DNA from: Andeanibacterium sp035497315
GTDB lineage: Bacteria; Pseudomonadota; Alphaproteobacteria; Sphingomonadales; Sphingomonadaceae
Direction: 5' to 3'
DNA: 64,000 nt
Assembly: GCA_035497315.1 (NCBI GenBank)
Contig: DATJDU010000079.1
Coordinates: forward strand, 1 to 64,000
In this document: in pieces, positions 7,459 through 16,629 of the stretch
Layout of the letters: every line of letters starts with the position of its first letter
How positions within the stretch are numbered: position 1 is the stretch's first letter
The notes under the pieces: model-generated
Database searches by the model: none
What the model was told of the DNA's origin: nothing
What the model saw: the letters and a program-made list of their open reading frames with translations, nothing else
Made by a program: the position numbers and the translations under genes

Positions 7459-9303
7459 TCACCAGCCGCTGGGCTTGCCCTTGTTCTGTTCGTCGAGCCA
7501 CTTCTTGAGCGGGGCGAAATATTCCACCAGCGCCTTGCCGCTGATCTCCCGGCTGCCGGTGAAGGCTTCCAGCGCATCGGGCCAGGGCTTGGAGGCACCC
7601 ATTTCCAGCATGGCGGCCAGATTCCGGCCCACTTCCTCATTGCCATAGAAGCTGCAGCGATGGAGCGGCCCCTTCCAGCCCGCCTGCTTGCATGCTGCCT
7701 GATAGAACTGGAACTGCAGGATACGGGCGAGGAAATAGCGCATATAGGGCGTATTACCCGGAATATGGTATTTCGCACCAGGATCGAAGGCATCGGCCGG
7801 GCGCTCCACCGGCGGGACAATGCCCTGATATTCGCGCTTCAGATCCACCCAGGACTGGTTGAATTTCTCAGGCGGGATCGAACCGTCGAACACGCCCCAG
7901 CGCCATTTGTCCACCAGCAGGCCGAAGGGCAGGAAGGCCACCTTGTCCAGCGCCTGGCGCAGCAGCAGGCCGATATCCTTATCGGCGCTGGGCACCTGCT
8001 CGCGCCCGAGCAGGCCGATCTGGACGAGATATTCGGGCGTAATAGAAAGCGCCACGAAATCCCCAATCGCCTCGTGGAACCCGTCATTCGCCCCGTTCAG
8101 ATAGAGATAGGGCTGCTGGTTATAGGCACGCTGGTAGTAATTATGGCCCAGCTCGTGATGGATGGTGATGAAATCGTCGCCATTCACCTTGATGCACATC
8201 TTGATGCGCAGATCGTCCTTGTTGTCGATGTCCCAGGCACTGGCATGGCATACCACCTCGCGGTCGGCGGGCTTTACGAACTGGCTGCGTTCCCAGAAGG
8301 TTTCCGGCAGTTTCTCGAAGCCGAGCGAGGAATAGAACCCCTCCCCGATCTTCACCATGTCGAGCGGCCCCTGGCCCTTCTGCGCCAGCAGGTCGGTTAT
8401 GTCGAAGCCCAGATCACCCGTGCCGGGAGGGGCGACGACGGGATAGATATTGCCCCATTCCTGCGCCCACATATTGCCCAGAAGATCCGCACGGATCGGA
8501 CCCGTTTTGGCCTGCACCGCATCGCCATATTTCTCGTTCAGCTTGCTGCGGACATAGGTGTGCAGCGCGACATAGAGCGGTTTCATTTCCTGCCACAGCC
8601 GCTCGGTCATGGCCGCGAATTCCTTCGGGTCCATGTCATAATTGGAACGCCACATCGTGCCGGTATCGGCAAAGCCGAGTTCCTGCGCCCCGTCATTGGC
8701 GATAGCGGCAAGGCGGGCGTAATCATCCTTCATCGGCGCGCCGACATTGTCGTGCCAGCTGGCCCACATCTCGGCGAATTCGGCAGGCGTATGCGCCATG
8801 TTGCCCATCTCCGCCTCGATATCGGAACCGTTGATCGGCTTGCCGTCCAGCGTGCCCTTGCCCCTGCCATATTGGGACTGGAGATCGGTGGCGATGGTGT
8901 TCAATTCCTCCGCCGCTCCGGGCGTTGTGGGGGCAGGAAGAACGATGCCGGTGCGCAGAATGTCGAGCTTACGCGCAACATCGGGATCAAGGCCCGGCAG
9001 GGCACGATATTTCGCGGCCTCCAGCGCGTATCTGACCGATTTTTCCGTACCGATCGCGCCGATCCTGGCCGCCAGCGCATCGGTATCCACGGTGATATAA
9101 GTGGCGTTGACCCATTGGGTACGGCCCGCCTCCACCGAATAGGCGAACAGATCGGCTTCCACGGCGGCCACGAAATCCGCTGCACCCTGCGCCGTCATCG
9201 GGAATGGCGCAGCGCTTTCGGCGGCCGTAGCCTGCCGGGCAACGGCAGGAGTCGCAAAGCCTGCGGCAAGCGCGAGCATGGCGACGGAAGCGAGTATTTT
9301 CAT
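7459..9303 (-). CDS. Periplasmic M2-family (ACE-like) zinc dipeptidyl carboxypeptidase
   Basis: The 614-residue protein starts MKILASVAMLALAAGFATPA at 9303, a Sec signal peptide. A longer in-frame start would disrupt it. The zinc motif HELGH is at 383-387 (within FITIHHELGHNYYQRAY), with the third-ligand Glu in GFHEAIGD near 411. Other M2 features include WASWHDNVGAPM and FLARILQFQFYQAAC near the C-terminus. Family members cleave dipeptides from peptide C-termini. Upstream AAGGA supports the start. Isolated gene; a physiological peptide substrate cannot be inferred. Confidence 0.9.
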   Translation of the reverse strand: MKILASVAMLALAAGFATPAVARQATAAESAAPFPMTAQGAADFVAAVEADLFAYSVEAGRTQWVNATYITVDTDALAARIGAIGTEKSVRYALEAAKYRALPGLDPDVARKLDILRTGIVLPAPTTPGAAEELNTIATDLQSQYGRGKGTLDGKPINGSDIEAEMGNMAHTPAEFAEMWASWHDNVGAPMKDDYARLAAIANDGAQELGFADTGTMWRSNYDMDPKEFAAMTERLWQEMKPLYVALHTYVRSKLNEKYGDAVQAKTGPIRADLLGNMWAQEWGNIYPVVAPPGTGDLGFDITDLLAQKGQGPLDMVKIGEGFYSSLGFEKLPETFWERSQFVKPADREVVCHASAWDIDNKDDLRIKMCIKVNGDDFITIHHELGHNYYQRAYNQQPYLYLNGANDGFHEAIGDFVALSITPEYLVQIGLLGREQVPSADKDIGLLLRQALDKVAFLPFGLLVDKWRWGVFDGSIPPEKFNQSWVDLKREYQGIVPPVERPADAFDPGAKYHIPGNTPYMRYFLARILQFQFYQAACKQAGWKGPLHRCSFYGNEEVGRNLAAMLEMGASKPWPDALEAFTGSREISGKALVEYFAPLKKWLDEQNKGKPSGW

Positions 9304-9369
9304 CGGGCGATCCTTGGGAAGCAAAACCAGTTTCAGTTGCGACCAGCCTGAACGATCCGCCCCAGTGAA

Positions 9370-9977
9370 TCAAGCGGCCAGGAAGCTGGCGAGTCCTTCC
9401 CCGAATGCCGTTTCGGTGACGGAACTCATATGAGTGCCCGGTATCCAGCGCAGGCGGCCATCGGGCAAGGCTTCGGCCAGAGCCTCGGGCGAGCCATTGT
9501 CGCGATCTTTCTCCCCGCACAGCACCAGCGTGGGCATGGTGATCGCGGCAAGGTCCGCCGGGTCGGTATCGCCAATAGATTCGAGCAGCAGGCGGGCGGC
9601 CACGCGGTCCACCTTCATGGTCTTCATGAACTGCACCGCGAAATAGGCCGGATCGCCCTGCCTGATGCTGTCGAACCGCTCAATCGCATCGAGGAAGAAG
9701 GCGGACCGCTTGGCCCAGCCTGCCAGCCCTTCCAGCCCCATCCCCGCCAGCACCAGCCGCCGGGGCGCGAGGCCCGCGATCACGCAGCGCGCCGCCGTGC
9801 GCGCGCCGAGCGAGAAGCCGACAAGATCGAAGTCTTCAAGCCCGAGATGGGCCACCAGCGCCTCCACATCTTGCACCAGCACATCATGCGGATAGGCTGC
9901 CGGATCGTGCGGCGCGGCGCTGCGGCATGGGGGAAGGCCAGGCGGGCGCCGTCGAACGATGCGAATGTCTCGGTCAT
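9370..9977 (-). pseudogene. Alpha/beta hydrolase, internally deleted and frameshifted
   Basis: A plausible start (ATG at 9977) reads MTETFASFDGARLAF, typical of the hydrolase N-terminus. The next recognisable hydrolase sequence (APHDPAAYPHDVLVQDVEAL) is in a different frame. The roughly 50 residues that normally lie between, carrying the HG oxyanion strand and the PDLRGHG loop, are missing. Downstream the frame is intact: nucleophile elbow GFSLGAR, acid loop CGEKDRD and terminal His in PGTHMSS. The pattern implies an internal deletion plus frameshift, so the product is almost certainly inactive. An assembly artefact is the alternative. Confidence 0.65.
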
Positions 9978-10029
9978 GCGCTTGCCTATCGGGCAATTCG
10001 CCGCAGCCTTGCAAGGCCTCTCCCACACG

Positions 10030-10066
10030 GCTTGCTTTGCTAAGCAGGCTTATTATAGGCGCACAT
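10030..10066. promoter_or_regulatory. Probable MarR-type operator upstream of the emr operon
   Basis: TAAGCAGGCTTA (10041-10052) is a dyad (TAAGC/GCTTA). A second overlapping dyad lies just 5' (TGCTT...AAGCA, 10033-10045). The pair ends 15 nt before the GTG start of the MarR gene and is followed by TTATTATAG. Such overlapping AT-containing dyads are typical autoregulatory MarR sites. Confidence 0.55.
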
Positions 10067-10522
10067 GTGACTCACATCGGCTTCCTGCTGGCGGATAATT
10101 CGCGCCTTGCGCGCTGGGCGTTCGATCAACAGGTGCGCGCGGCCGGCGTCACCGGGCCGCAAGCACGGCTGCTGCTGATGCTCGATCGGGTGCCGGGCGA
10201 AAACCAGGGCTATTACGCGGAACAGCTCGAAGTCGAAGCCATCACCCTGTGCCGCATGGTCGATCGGCTGGAGGAAGGCGAGCTTGTGGAACGCCGCCGC
10301 GACCCAGGAGACCGACGCGCCTGGCGGCTTCACCTGACCGACAGGAGCCGCGCGATGGTGGCGCAGATCCGGCATGAGGCCGATGCGCTGGTCGATACCA
10401 TGCTGGCAGGCGTTCCCGAAAATGATCGCGCTGAATTCCGGCGCTTGTTGAAGATCGTGGGTGCGAACCTGACAGTCCACCGCGAAACCGCCCGTGAAAT
10501 TGCGAGAGCTTCCAATGGCTGA
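10067..10522 (+). CDS. MarR-family transcriptional regulator
   Basis: From the GTG at 10067 the product is 151 residues (VTHIGFLLADNSRLARWAFD; initiator read as Met). It has a winged-helix core AITLCRMVDRLEEGELVERR and the wing DRRAWRLHLTDRS. An upstream in-frame ATG at 9959 would overlap the hydrolase remnant and add a non-homologous basic stretch, so I prefer the GTG. The gene overlaps emrA by 8 nt and follows a palindromic operator, consistent with an autorepressor of the efflux operon. The inducer is unknown. Confidence 0.85.
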   Translation: MTHIGFLLADNSRLARWAFDQQVRAAGVTGPQARLLLMLDRVPGENQGYYAEQLEVEAITLCRMVDRLEEGELVERRRDPGDRRAWRLHLTDRSRAMVAQIRHEADALVDTMLAGVPENDRAEFRRLLKIVGANLTVHRETAREIARASNG

Positions 10523-11585
10523 TGCCGATCCGCAAATTGCAGAAACTGACAATACCGCCACGCCGGCTGCCCCAGCTCCGCGCCGTCGGTGGGGTCGTAT
10601 GGCCTTGATGCTGGCCGTTCCGCTGGCACTTGCCGCAGGAGCCGGCCTCTATTGGCAGAGCTTGCAAGGCAAGGTGGAGACCGACAACGCCTATGTGAAG
10701 CAGGACAAAGTATCGGTCAGTTCTCTGGTAGGCGGCACCATCGTGGACGTGCTGGTGAAGGAGAACCAGACCGTCCAGCAGGGCCAGTTATTGTTCCGCA
10801 TCGATCCCCAGCCCTATGAGATCGATCTGGCGCAGGCCAATGCCCAGATCGCCACGGCGCAGGCAGACCTGACCGCACTGGCCCATGATTCCGCCCTTTC
10901 CGGCGCTGATATTTCCGCCGCGCGCGAAGAAATCGCTTTCGCCCAATCCCGGCTCCAGCGCCAGCAGGCGCTGTGGAACAGGGGCTTCACCACCAAGGCC
11001 GATCTCGACGCGGCAGAGCATTCCGTCGCACAGGCGAGGGAACAACTCCGCGCGGCAGAGGCCCGGCAGGCCGAAGCCCGTGCCAAGCTGGCCAATGGCG
11101 CTGCCATTCCCGGCACCAACCCACGCATCGCCGCCGCACAGGCGCAGATCGCCGCCGCCCGACTGGACCTTTCGCGGACCGAAATCCGCGCGCCCATGGC
11201 AGGCCGGGTGGGCCAGGCCGACCGGCTTCAGCCTGGCCAGCAAGTTCTCGCGAATTTGCCCGTCCTCACACTGGTCGGCCTGCATGACACTTATGTGGAA
11301 GCGAATTTCAAGGAAACGGACCTTGCCGACATGAAGGTGGGCCAGCCAGCCGAAGTGAGCGTCGATGCCTATCCTGGCCTCAGGCTCCACGGCCATGTCG
11401 CCTCGATCGGCGCGGGCACCAATTCGGAATTCTCGATCCTGCCCGCCCAGAACGCCAGCGCGAACTGGGTGAAGGTAACCCAGCGTGTGCCCGTGCGGAT
11501 CGAGCTGGACGAGAAGAGCCCTCGCGATCTGATTGCCGGGCTTTCGGTGGACGTTACAGTCCTCACCCACGGCAAGAAGCGCTAA
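10515..11585 (+). CDS. emrA: EmrA-like HlyD-family membrane fusion protein
   Basis: 356 residues from the ATG at 10515 inside the marR end. A proline-rich cytoplasmic N-terminus precedes one transmembrane helix (MALMLAVPLALAAGAGLYW, about 26-44). Then come the lipoyl half motif ETDNAYVKQDKVSVSSLVGG, a long coiled-coil hairpin (about 100-215) and a beta-barrel domain (YVEANFKETDLADMKVGQPA). This is the periplasmic adaptor that links the EmrB pump to an outer-membrane channel (not encoded here). Cotranscribed with marR and emrB (15-nt gap). Confidence 0.92.
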   Translation: MADADPQIAETDNTATPAAPAPRRRWGRMALMLAVPLALAAGAGLYWQSLQGKVETDNAYVKQDKVSVSSLVGGTIVDVLVKENQTVQQGQLLFRIDPQPYEIDLAQANAQIATAQADLTALAHDSALSGADISAAREEIAFAQSRLQRQQALWNRGFTTKADLDAAEHSVAQAREQLRAAEARQAEARAKLANGAAIPGTNPRIAAAQAQIAAARLDLSRTEIRAPMAGRVGQADRLQPGQQVLANLPVLTLVGLHDTYVEANFKETDLADMKVGQPAEVSVDAYPGLRLHGHVASIGAGTNSEFSILPAQNASANWVKVTQRVPVRIELDEKSPRDLIAGLSVDVTVLTHGKKR

Positions 11586-11600
11586 GGCGGCCCCTGAGCC

Positions 11601-13157
11601 ATGGCCAGCGCCGCCCGGCCAACAGGACCCAGCGAGCGGATGCTGCGCGACGAGCCGGAAGTCGTCGCCAAGAACTACCCCCTGCTCGTGCTGGGTGTGA
11701 TGCTCGCCTCGCTGATCCAGCTGCTCGACACGACGATCACCATCGTCGCCGTCCCGCATATGCAGACCACACTTGGCGCGTCGGCCGAGACGATCACCTG
11801 GGTACTGACCAGCTATATCATCGCCAGCGCGGTGTTCATGCCGATCACCGGCTGGCTCTCCAACCGGGTCGGCCAGCGGCGTTTGTTCCTGTGGTCGGTC
11901 GCGGGTTTCATCCTCGCCTCCATGCTATGCGGCATGGCGCAGAATCTGGGGCAGATGGTCGCTTTCCGTGCCATTCAGGGCATTGCAGGTGCGTTTATCG
12001 GCCCGCTCAGCCAGTCGGCCATGCTGGATGCAACAAGGCCCAGCAAGCGCGCCCAGATCATGACTGTCTGGGGTGTGGGCGTGGTCATGGGGCCGGTTCT
12101 GGGCCCGGTGCTGGGCGGGCTGCTGACAGAAAACTGGAATTGGCGCTGGGTGTTCTACGTCAATTTGCCCATCGGCGCGCTGGCGCTGTTCCTGCTGGTT
12201 ACTCAACTGCCCAAGCGTGAACTGCTGCGCCGACCGTTCGACCTTGCGGGCTTTGCCTTCATCGCCATCACGCTCTCCGCACTCCAGCTCATGCTCGATC
12301 GGGGGCCACGGCTCGACTGGTTCGAATCGCCCGAAATCTGGATCTACGCGGTCGTTACCCTCTCCTGTGCCTGGATGGGGCTGATCCACCTGGCCACCGC
12401 GCGCAATCCCCTGTTCGACCGCAGCCTGTTCCGCGATCTCAATCTCATCACCGCGATGTTCTTCATCTTCGTGGCAGGGGCGATCCTGTTCTCGTCCATG
12501 GCACTGCTGCCCACCCTGCTGCAGAGCGTGATCGGCTATGGAGTAGTGGAAACCGGCATGATGCTCGCCATGCGTGGCCTGGGGGTGATGGCCAGCATGC
12601 AGGTTGCCGGGCTGATGATCCGGTTCGGCGCCGACACGCGCGCCCTGATCGGGCTGGGCTTCATGGTCACAGGCTTTTCGCTCTACATGATGTCGGGCTG
12701 GAACCTCGAGATCACGCCATGGGATGTGGCCCTGCCCGGGCTCGTGCAGGGATTGGGGATCGGAATGGTATTCATCCCGCTCAACACCAGCGCCTTCGCC
12801 ACCCTCCCCCCGCATCTGCGCACCGACGCATCGAGCCTGATGAATCTGTTCCGCTCGATCGGGTCTTCGCTGGGCGTTGCAGTGCTTACCGCGATCCTCT
12901 CTCGCAATCTGCAGATCGCCCATGTCGACCTTGGAGCGAACATCACTGCCAGCGCATCGGGCATGATCGACCTTTCCGCGCTCGACCGCTTCGGCGAAAT
13001 GGGCGGCGCGGCGTTGGCGATGGCGGATGCGCAAGTGAACCGGCAAGCCGCGATCATTGCCTATACTGACGACTTCCGGGCAATGATGTGGCTCGCTTGG
13101 CTGATCGTGCCGCTCGTGCTGCTGATCAAACGCCCGCCGAAAAGGCCGGGTCGCTAG
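11601..13157 (+). CDS. emrB: EmrB-like DHA2-family (14-TMS) multidrug:H+ antiporter
   Basis: The 518-residue MFS protein has the DHA2 signature LIQLLDTTITIVAVPHM in TM1, motif A-like GWLSNRVGQRR between TM2 and TM3, and the antiporter motif C GVGVVMGPVLGPVLGG in TM5. The length and hydrophobic pattern fit 14 helices. It would export hydrophobic drugs or phenolics through EmrA. The last base of its TAG stop lies within a CTAG that also supplies the stop of the convergent downstream gene, a 3-nt overlap. Confidence 0.93.
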   Translation: MASAARPTGPSERMLRDEPEVVAKNYPLLVLGVMLASLIQLLDTTITIVAVPHMQTTLGASAETITWVLTSYIIASAVFMPITGWLSNRVGQRRLFLWSVAGFILASMLCGMAQNLGQMVAFRAIQGIAGAFIGPLSQSAMLDATRPSKRAQIMTVWGVGVVMGPVLGPVLGGLLTENWNWRWVFYVNLPIGALALFLLVTQLPKRELLRRPFDLAGFAFIAITLSALQLMLDRGPRLDWFESPEIWIYAVVTLSCAWMGLIHLATARNPLFDRSLFRDLNLITAMFFIFVAGAILFSSMALLPTLLQSVIGYGVVETGMMLAMRGLGVMASMQVAGLMIRFGADTRALIGLGFMVTGFSLYMMSGWNLEITPWDVALPGLVQGLGIGMVFIPLNTSAFATLPPHLRTDASSLMNLFRSIGSSLGVAVLTAILSRNLQIAHVDLGANITASASGMIDLSALDRFGEMGGAALAMADAQVNRQAAIIAYTDDFRAMMWLAWLIVPLVLLIKRPPKRPGR

Positions 13158-13777
13158 GCCTGTTTCCTGCGGCCATAAAGGGCCAGCACTGTCATCGAAA
13201 AGAACGCGCCCAGCATGGCGAGCGCCATGTCCTTTTGCGCGTCCCACAAATCCCCCTGCTGGCCGTTATACTGGTCCGCCGTCGGGCCAGAGACCACGAT
13301 CGCCAGCAGCCATTCGAATATCTCGTAGAGGCAGGAGACGGAGAGGACGAAAGCCAGCGCCGCCCACAAGGCCCCGCGCAGGCTCATCCCACCCATGCGC
13401 GCTACTTCGGCCATCGGCGGCACCGCCAGCACGCCAAAGGCAATATGCACCAGCCGGTCGTAATGATTGCGTTGCCAGCCGGTCAGCGCGGCCAGATCGC
13501 CGCCGGTCAGCGCGCGATACCATTCCTCATAGGGCAGGTTCGTATAGGTGTAACGCCCGCCCAGCGTGTGGAGCAGGAAGAACGCCACTATGCAGCCAAG
13601 CGACAGGTTGGAGACCGGCCAGCGCTTGAGCAACCACGGCGCGGCGAGCAGCAGTAGCAGAGTGGGAATGTGGTGGAGCGGTGCGACGTCCGGGTAGGGT
13701 TGCCTCACCTGCGCGGCGACAAGGGCGATGGCCAGCAGCGCCAGCCATCCCCATTGTCCCCTGCTCAGGCGCGGCAT
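13154..13777 (-). CDS. Inner-membrane DUF2238 (YjdF-like) protein
   Basis: 207 residues from the ATG at 13777 (MPRLSRGQWGWLALLAIALV); the longer upstream reading overlaps asd and looks non-coding. About six hydrophobic helices, with RNHYDRLVHIAFGVLAVPP and SCLYEIFEWLLAIV, plus QGDLWDAQKDMALAMLGAF near the end. These match the conserved YDR..H and YE..EW..GDxWDxQKDM patterns of DUF2238. The family role is unknown. It lies 20 nt downstream of asd (same strand) and shares CTAG with the emrB stop. Confidence 0.75.
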   Translation of the reverse strand: MPRLSRGQWGWLALLAIALVAAQVRQPYPDVAPLHHIPTLLLLLAAPWLLKRWPVSNLSLGCIVAFFLLHTLGGRYTYTNLPYEEWYRALTGGDLAALTGWQRNHYDRLVHIAFGVLAVPPMAEVARMGGMSLRGALWAALAFVLSVSCLYEIFEWLLAIVVSGPTADQYNGQQGDLWDAQKDMALAMLGAFFSMTVLALYGRRKQA

Positions 13778-13797
13778 GCGCCCGCCCTGCCGAAGGA

Positions 13798-14823
13798 TCA
13801 GCCCTTCTTGAGGTGACGACGACCGAGCAACTCGGCGATCTGTACCGCGTTCAGCGCCGCGCCCTTGCGCAGATTGTCGCTCACGCACCACAAGGCCAGG
13901 CCGTTGTCGACCGTGGAATCCTCGCGCACGCGGCTGACGAAGGTGGCATAATCGCCCACGCATTCGATCGGGGTGACATAACCGCCATCCTCGCGCTTAT
14001 CGATCAGCATCACGCCCGGCGCCTCGCGCAGGATGTCCTGCGCCTGCTTGGCCGAAATCTCGTTCTCGAATTCGATATTGAGGGATTCGGAGTGGCCGAC
14101 AAACACCGGCACGCGCACGCAGGTGGCCTGCACCTTCACCTTGGGGTCGAGAATCTTCTTGGTCTCGGCCACCATCTTCCATTCTTCCTTGGTCGAACCA
14201 TCGTCGAGGAAGACGTCGATATGCGGGATCACGTTGAAGGCGATCTGCTTGGTGAACTTGGTGGCCTCCACCCGATCGCCCACGAAGATCGCACGGCTCT
14301 GCTCGAACAGCTCGTCCATGCCCGCCTTGCCCGCGCCGGAAACCGACTGGTAGGTGGAAACGATCACGCGCTTGATCTTGGCGGCATCGTGCAGCGGCTT
14401 GAGCGCCACGACCATCTGCGCGGTCGAGCAGTTGGGGTTCGCGATGATGTTCTTCTTCGTATAGCCGTCGATCGCTTCCGGATTCACTTCGGGCACGATC
14501 AGCGGCACATCCGGGTCCATGCGGTAGAGCGAGCTGTTGTCGATCACCACGCAGCCGGCAGCGGCGGCCTTTGGCGCATATTCGGCCGTCGGGCCCGAAC
14601 CGGCCGCAAACAGGGCAATATCCCAGCCGGTGAAGTCGAAATGCTCGATATTCTGGCACTTGAGCTTCTTGCCGGTCTCACCGAGATCGATTTCCATTCC
14701 CGTCGAACGCGAGGAAGCGACAGCAGCCACTTCATCCATCGGAAATTCGCGCTCGGCCAGGATCGCCAGCATTTCGCGGCCGACATTCCCCGTGGCACCG
14801 ACAACAACTACCCGATAACCCAT
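13798..14823 (-). CDS. asd: Aspartate-semialdehyde dehydrogenase
   Basis: 341 residues. An NADP-binding N-terminus (VVGATGNVGREML, 8-20), the catalytic Cys in NPNCSTAQMVVALKPLH (Cys132), the SVSGAGKAGMDEL loop and an active-site His in FVGHSESLNIEFE. It reduces aspartyl phosphate to the semialdehyde that feeds Lys, mDAP, Met and Thr synthesis. Its mDAP output links to the cell-wall genes at the left of the window only in metabolism. The APC permease gene lies upstream on the same strand with a 72-nt gap. Confidence 0.96.
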   Translation of the reverse strand: MGYRVVVVGATGNVGREMLAILAEREFPMDEVAAVASSRSTGMEIDLGETGKKLKCQNIEHFDFTGWDIALFAAGSGPTAEYAPKAAAAGCVVIDNSSLYRMDPDVPLIVPEVNPEAIDGYTKKNIIANPNCSTAQMVVALKPLHDAAKIKRVIVSTYQSVSGAGKAGMDELFEQSRAIFVGDRVEATKFTKQIAFNVIPHIDVFLDDGSTKEEWKMVAETKKILDPKVKVQATCVRVPVFVGHSESLNIEFENEISAKQAQDILREAPGVMLIDKREDGGYVTPIECVGDYATFVSRVREDSTVDNGLALWCVSDNLRKGAALNAVQIAELLGRRHLKKG

Positions 14824-14895
14824 CGAACAACCTTTCTTTCACAGCTCAACGCTGCGGAAATGGCGCGTTAGTCGCCCTTCCCGCATTGCACAAGT

Positions 14896-16098
14896 TCAGA
14901 CAAAACCAAGCAGATAGAGGACCAGCATCACCGCAGCGGAGAGCGATCCGGCGAAACCCACCACCGCCACCCAGCGCGAACCGGCGCTGCGAATGAAGGC
15001 AATGGCATTGACCAAGGCGAAGATCAGCAGGAACACGAAGCTCGCCCCTTCGACGAGTGTTTGTATTCCCCCCACCGTCACCAGCACGGCGGCCACGGCG
15101 GAGATCAGCAAGGTAGCTGCCGAGGGCACATCCCGCTTGCCCCGCCGGGCGAAGATTTCCGGTAATTCCTTGTCCCTGGCCGCGTGTTCGGCAAGCCGCG
15201 CCGTGGCGAAGACCGTGGCGTTGATTGCCGATGCGGCAGAGAAGACGGCGGCAAGCGATACGGCGTAGAAGCCGAACGTGCCCAGCGCCTCACGCCCGGC
15301 AATGGCCAGCGCCACTTCCTCCTTCGCCACTATCTCGTTCGCGCCGGCCAGCATCCCTGCCCCCAACGCAACAAGGATATAAACGACGGTCGTAACCACG
15401 ATGGCCAGCGGCATGGCAATGGCGATGGTGCGCGGCGCATCGCGCATCTCGTCATAATCATAGCTGAGCAACTGGAAGCCTTCATAGGCCATGAAGACCA
15501 CGCCGGTGCCGACCAGAGCCTCGCCCCAGCCCACCGGGTGGCCGTGATCCAGCATCAGCTTCTCCGGCGCCCAGTGCCACACACCCAGCAGCGCAAGGCC
15601 CAGCAGGATCACCAGCTTGCCCCATACGGCCACCAGTTCCAGCGTAGTGGATTCGCTCGCCCCGCGCAGGTTCACGCCGGTGAGGATGGCAATGGCCGCT
15701 ATGCCTATCAGCGTGATCGTCACGCCGTCCTTGCCGAACACATTCGCCGCATAGGCACCGAAGGTCACGGCATAGACCGATACGGTCAGCGTATAGCCCC
15801 CGACCAGTAGCCACACGACATAACGGGCCGCCCGGCGCTGCCCGATGGAGCGCAGATAGGCGTATGCCCCGCCCGCTTCGTCAAGCTGGCGGGTAAGCGC
15901 GGAATAGGAATGGCCGGACGCGAGCGCGATCAGCCCGCCGATCAGGAAACTGAGCCATGCCCATTCCCCTGCCACCGAGATCACGACGCCCAGCGTGGAG
16001 AAAATCCCGCCGCCGATCATCCCGCCCACGGCCATCGCCCACGCGCCGCCAAGCCCCAGTGCGGGCTTATTTCCGCCGGATTGTGCAGGCGTGCTCAT
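14896..16098 (-). CDS. APC-family amino acid permease
   Basis: 400 residues with about 11-12 hydrophobic segments. The N-terminus MSTPAQSGGNKPALGLGGAW precedes TM1, which carries the APC motif AVGGMIGGGIFSTLGVV (GGGIF unwound region). SHSYSALTRQLDEAGGAYAY follows TM2. Substrate cannot be read from sequence. It follows the rplS terminator, so it probably has its own promoter, and may read through into asd. Confidence 0.82.
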   Translation of the reverse strand: MSTPAQSGGNKPALGLGGAWAMAVGGMIGGGIFSTLGVVISVAGEWAWLSFLIGGLIALASGHSYSALTRQLDEAGGAYAYLRSIGQRRAARYVVWLLVGGYTLTVSVYAVTFGAYAANVFGKDGVTITLIGIAAIAILTGVNLRGASESTTLELVAVWGKLVILLGLALLGVWHWAPEKLMLDHGHPVGWGEALVGTGVVFMAYEGFQLLSYDYDEMRDAPRTIAIAMPLAIVVTTVVYILVALGAGMLAGANEIVAKEEVALAIAGREALGTFGFYAVSLAAVFSAASAINATVFATARLAEHAARDKELPEIFARRGKRDVPSAATLLISAVAAVLVTVGGIQTLVEGASFVFLLIFALVNAIAFIRSAGSRWVAVVGFAGSLSAAVMLVLYLLGFV

Positions 16099-16140
16099 GC
16101 GGATTTCCGATGGGTTGCGGATGGGTGGATTGCGGACAAG

Positions 16141-16180
16141 AAAAAAGGGCGCCCCGGCAGAAGTGCCAGGACGCCCCTTT
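16141..16180 (-). terminator. Rho-independent terminator of the ffh-rplS operon
   Basis: On the minus strand AAAGGGGCGTCCTGGCA pairs with TGCCGGGGCGCCC (one imperfect position), then a run of T. It starts about 32 nt after the rplS stop. Confidence 0.85.
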
Positions 16181-16211
16181 GAAGACTAGCTTGTCTACGG
16201 CGTTAAGGGCC

Positions 16212-16589
16212 TCAGGCCCCCTGGCCGGCGCCCTGGGTATCGCGCCGCTCTGCGATGCGCGCACTTTTACCGGTGCGGCCACGCAGGTAATAGAGTTTCG
16301 CCCGCCGCACGACACCGCGACGGACGACGGTAATCGAGTCAATGTTCGGCGAGTAGAGCGGGAACACACGTTCCACGCCTTCGCCGAAGCTGATCTTGCG
16401 AACGGTGAAGTTGCTGCCCATGCCGCGGTTCGACCGGGCAATGCAGACGCCTTCGTAATTCTGGACGCGGGTGCGTTCGCCTTCAACGACGCGCACGCCG
16501 ACGCGGACGGTATCGCCCGGGCGGAAATTCGGAATATCCTTCGCGGCCTTGGCGATTTCCTCGGCCTCAATCTGCTGGATCAGGTTCAT
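16212..16589 (-). CDS. rplS: 50S ribosomal protein L19
   Basis: 125 residues starting MNLIQQIEAEEIAKAAKDIP, with the L19 core FRPGDTVRVGVRVVEGERTR and signature VRRGVVRRAKLYYLRGRTGKSARI. It helps form the 30S-50S interface. It is the last gene of the conserved ffh-rpsP-rimM-trmD-rplS block and is followed by a terminator. The short tail ERRDTQGAGQGA is slightly longer than in E. coli. Confidence 0.97.
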   Translation of the reverse strand: MNLIQQIEAEEIAKAAKDIPNFRPGDTVRVGVRVVEGERTRVQNYEGVCIARSNRGMGSNFTVRKISFGEGVERVFPLYSPNIDSITVVRRGVVRRAKLYYLRGRTGKSARIAERRDTQGAGQGA

Positions 16590-16629
16590 GCCCTGGTTCC
16601 CTCATCAATCGCTACGCGCCAGAGGCAGG

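Noticed and set aside
6850..9351. 833-residue + strand ORF over rimK, rimB and the M2 peptidase
   Set aside because: It is a shadow: the minus strand encodes recognisable families throughout, and this frame has Arg/His/Gln-rich composition with no domain.
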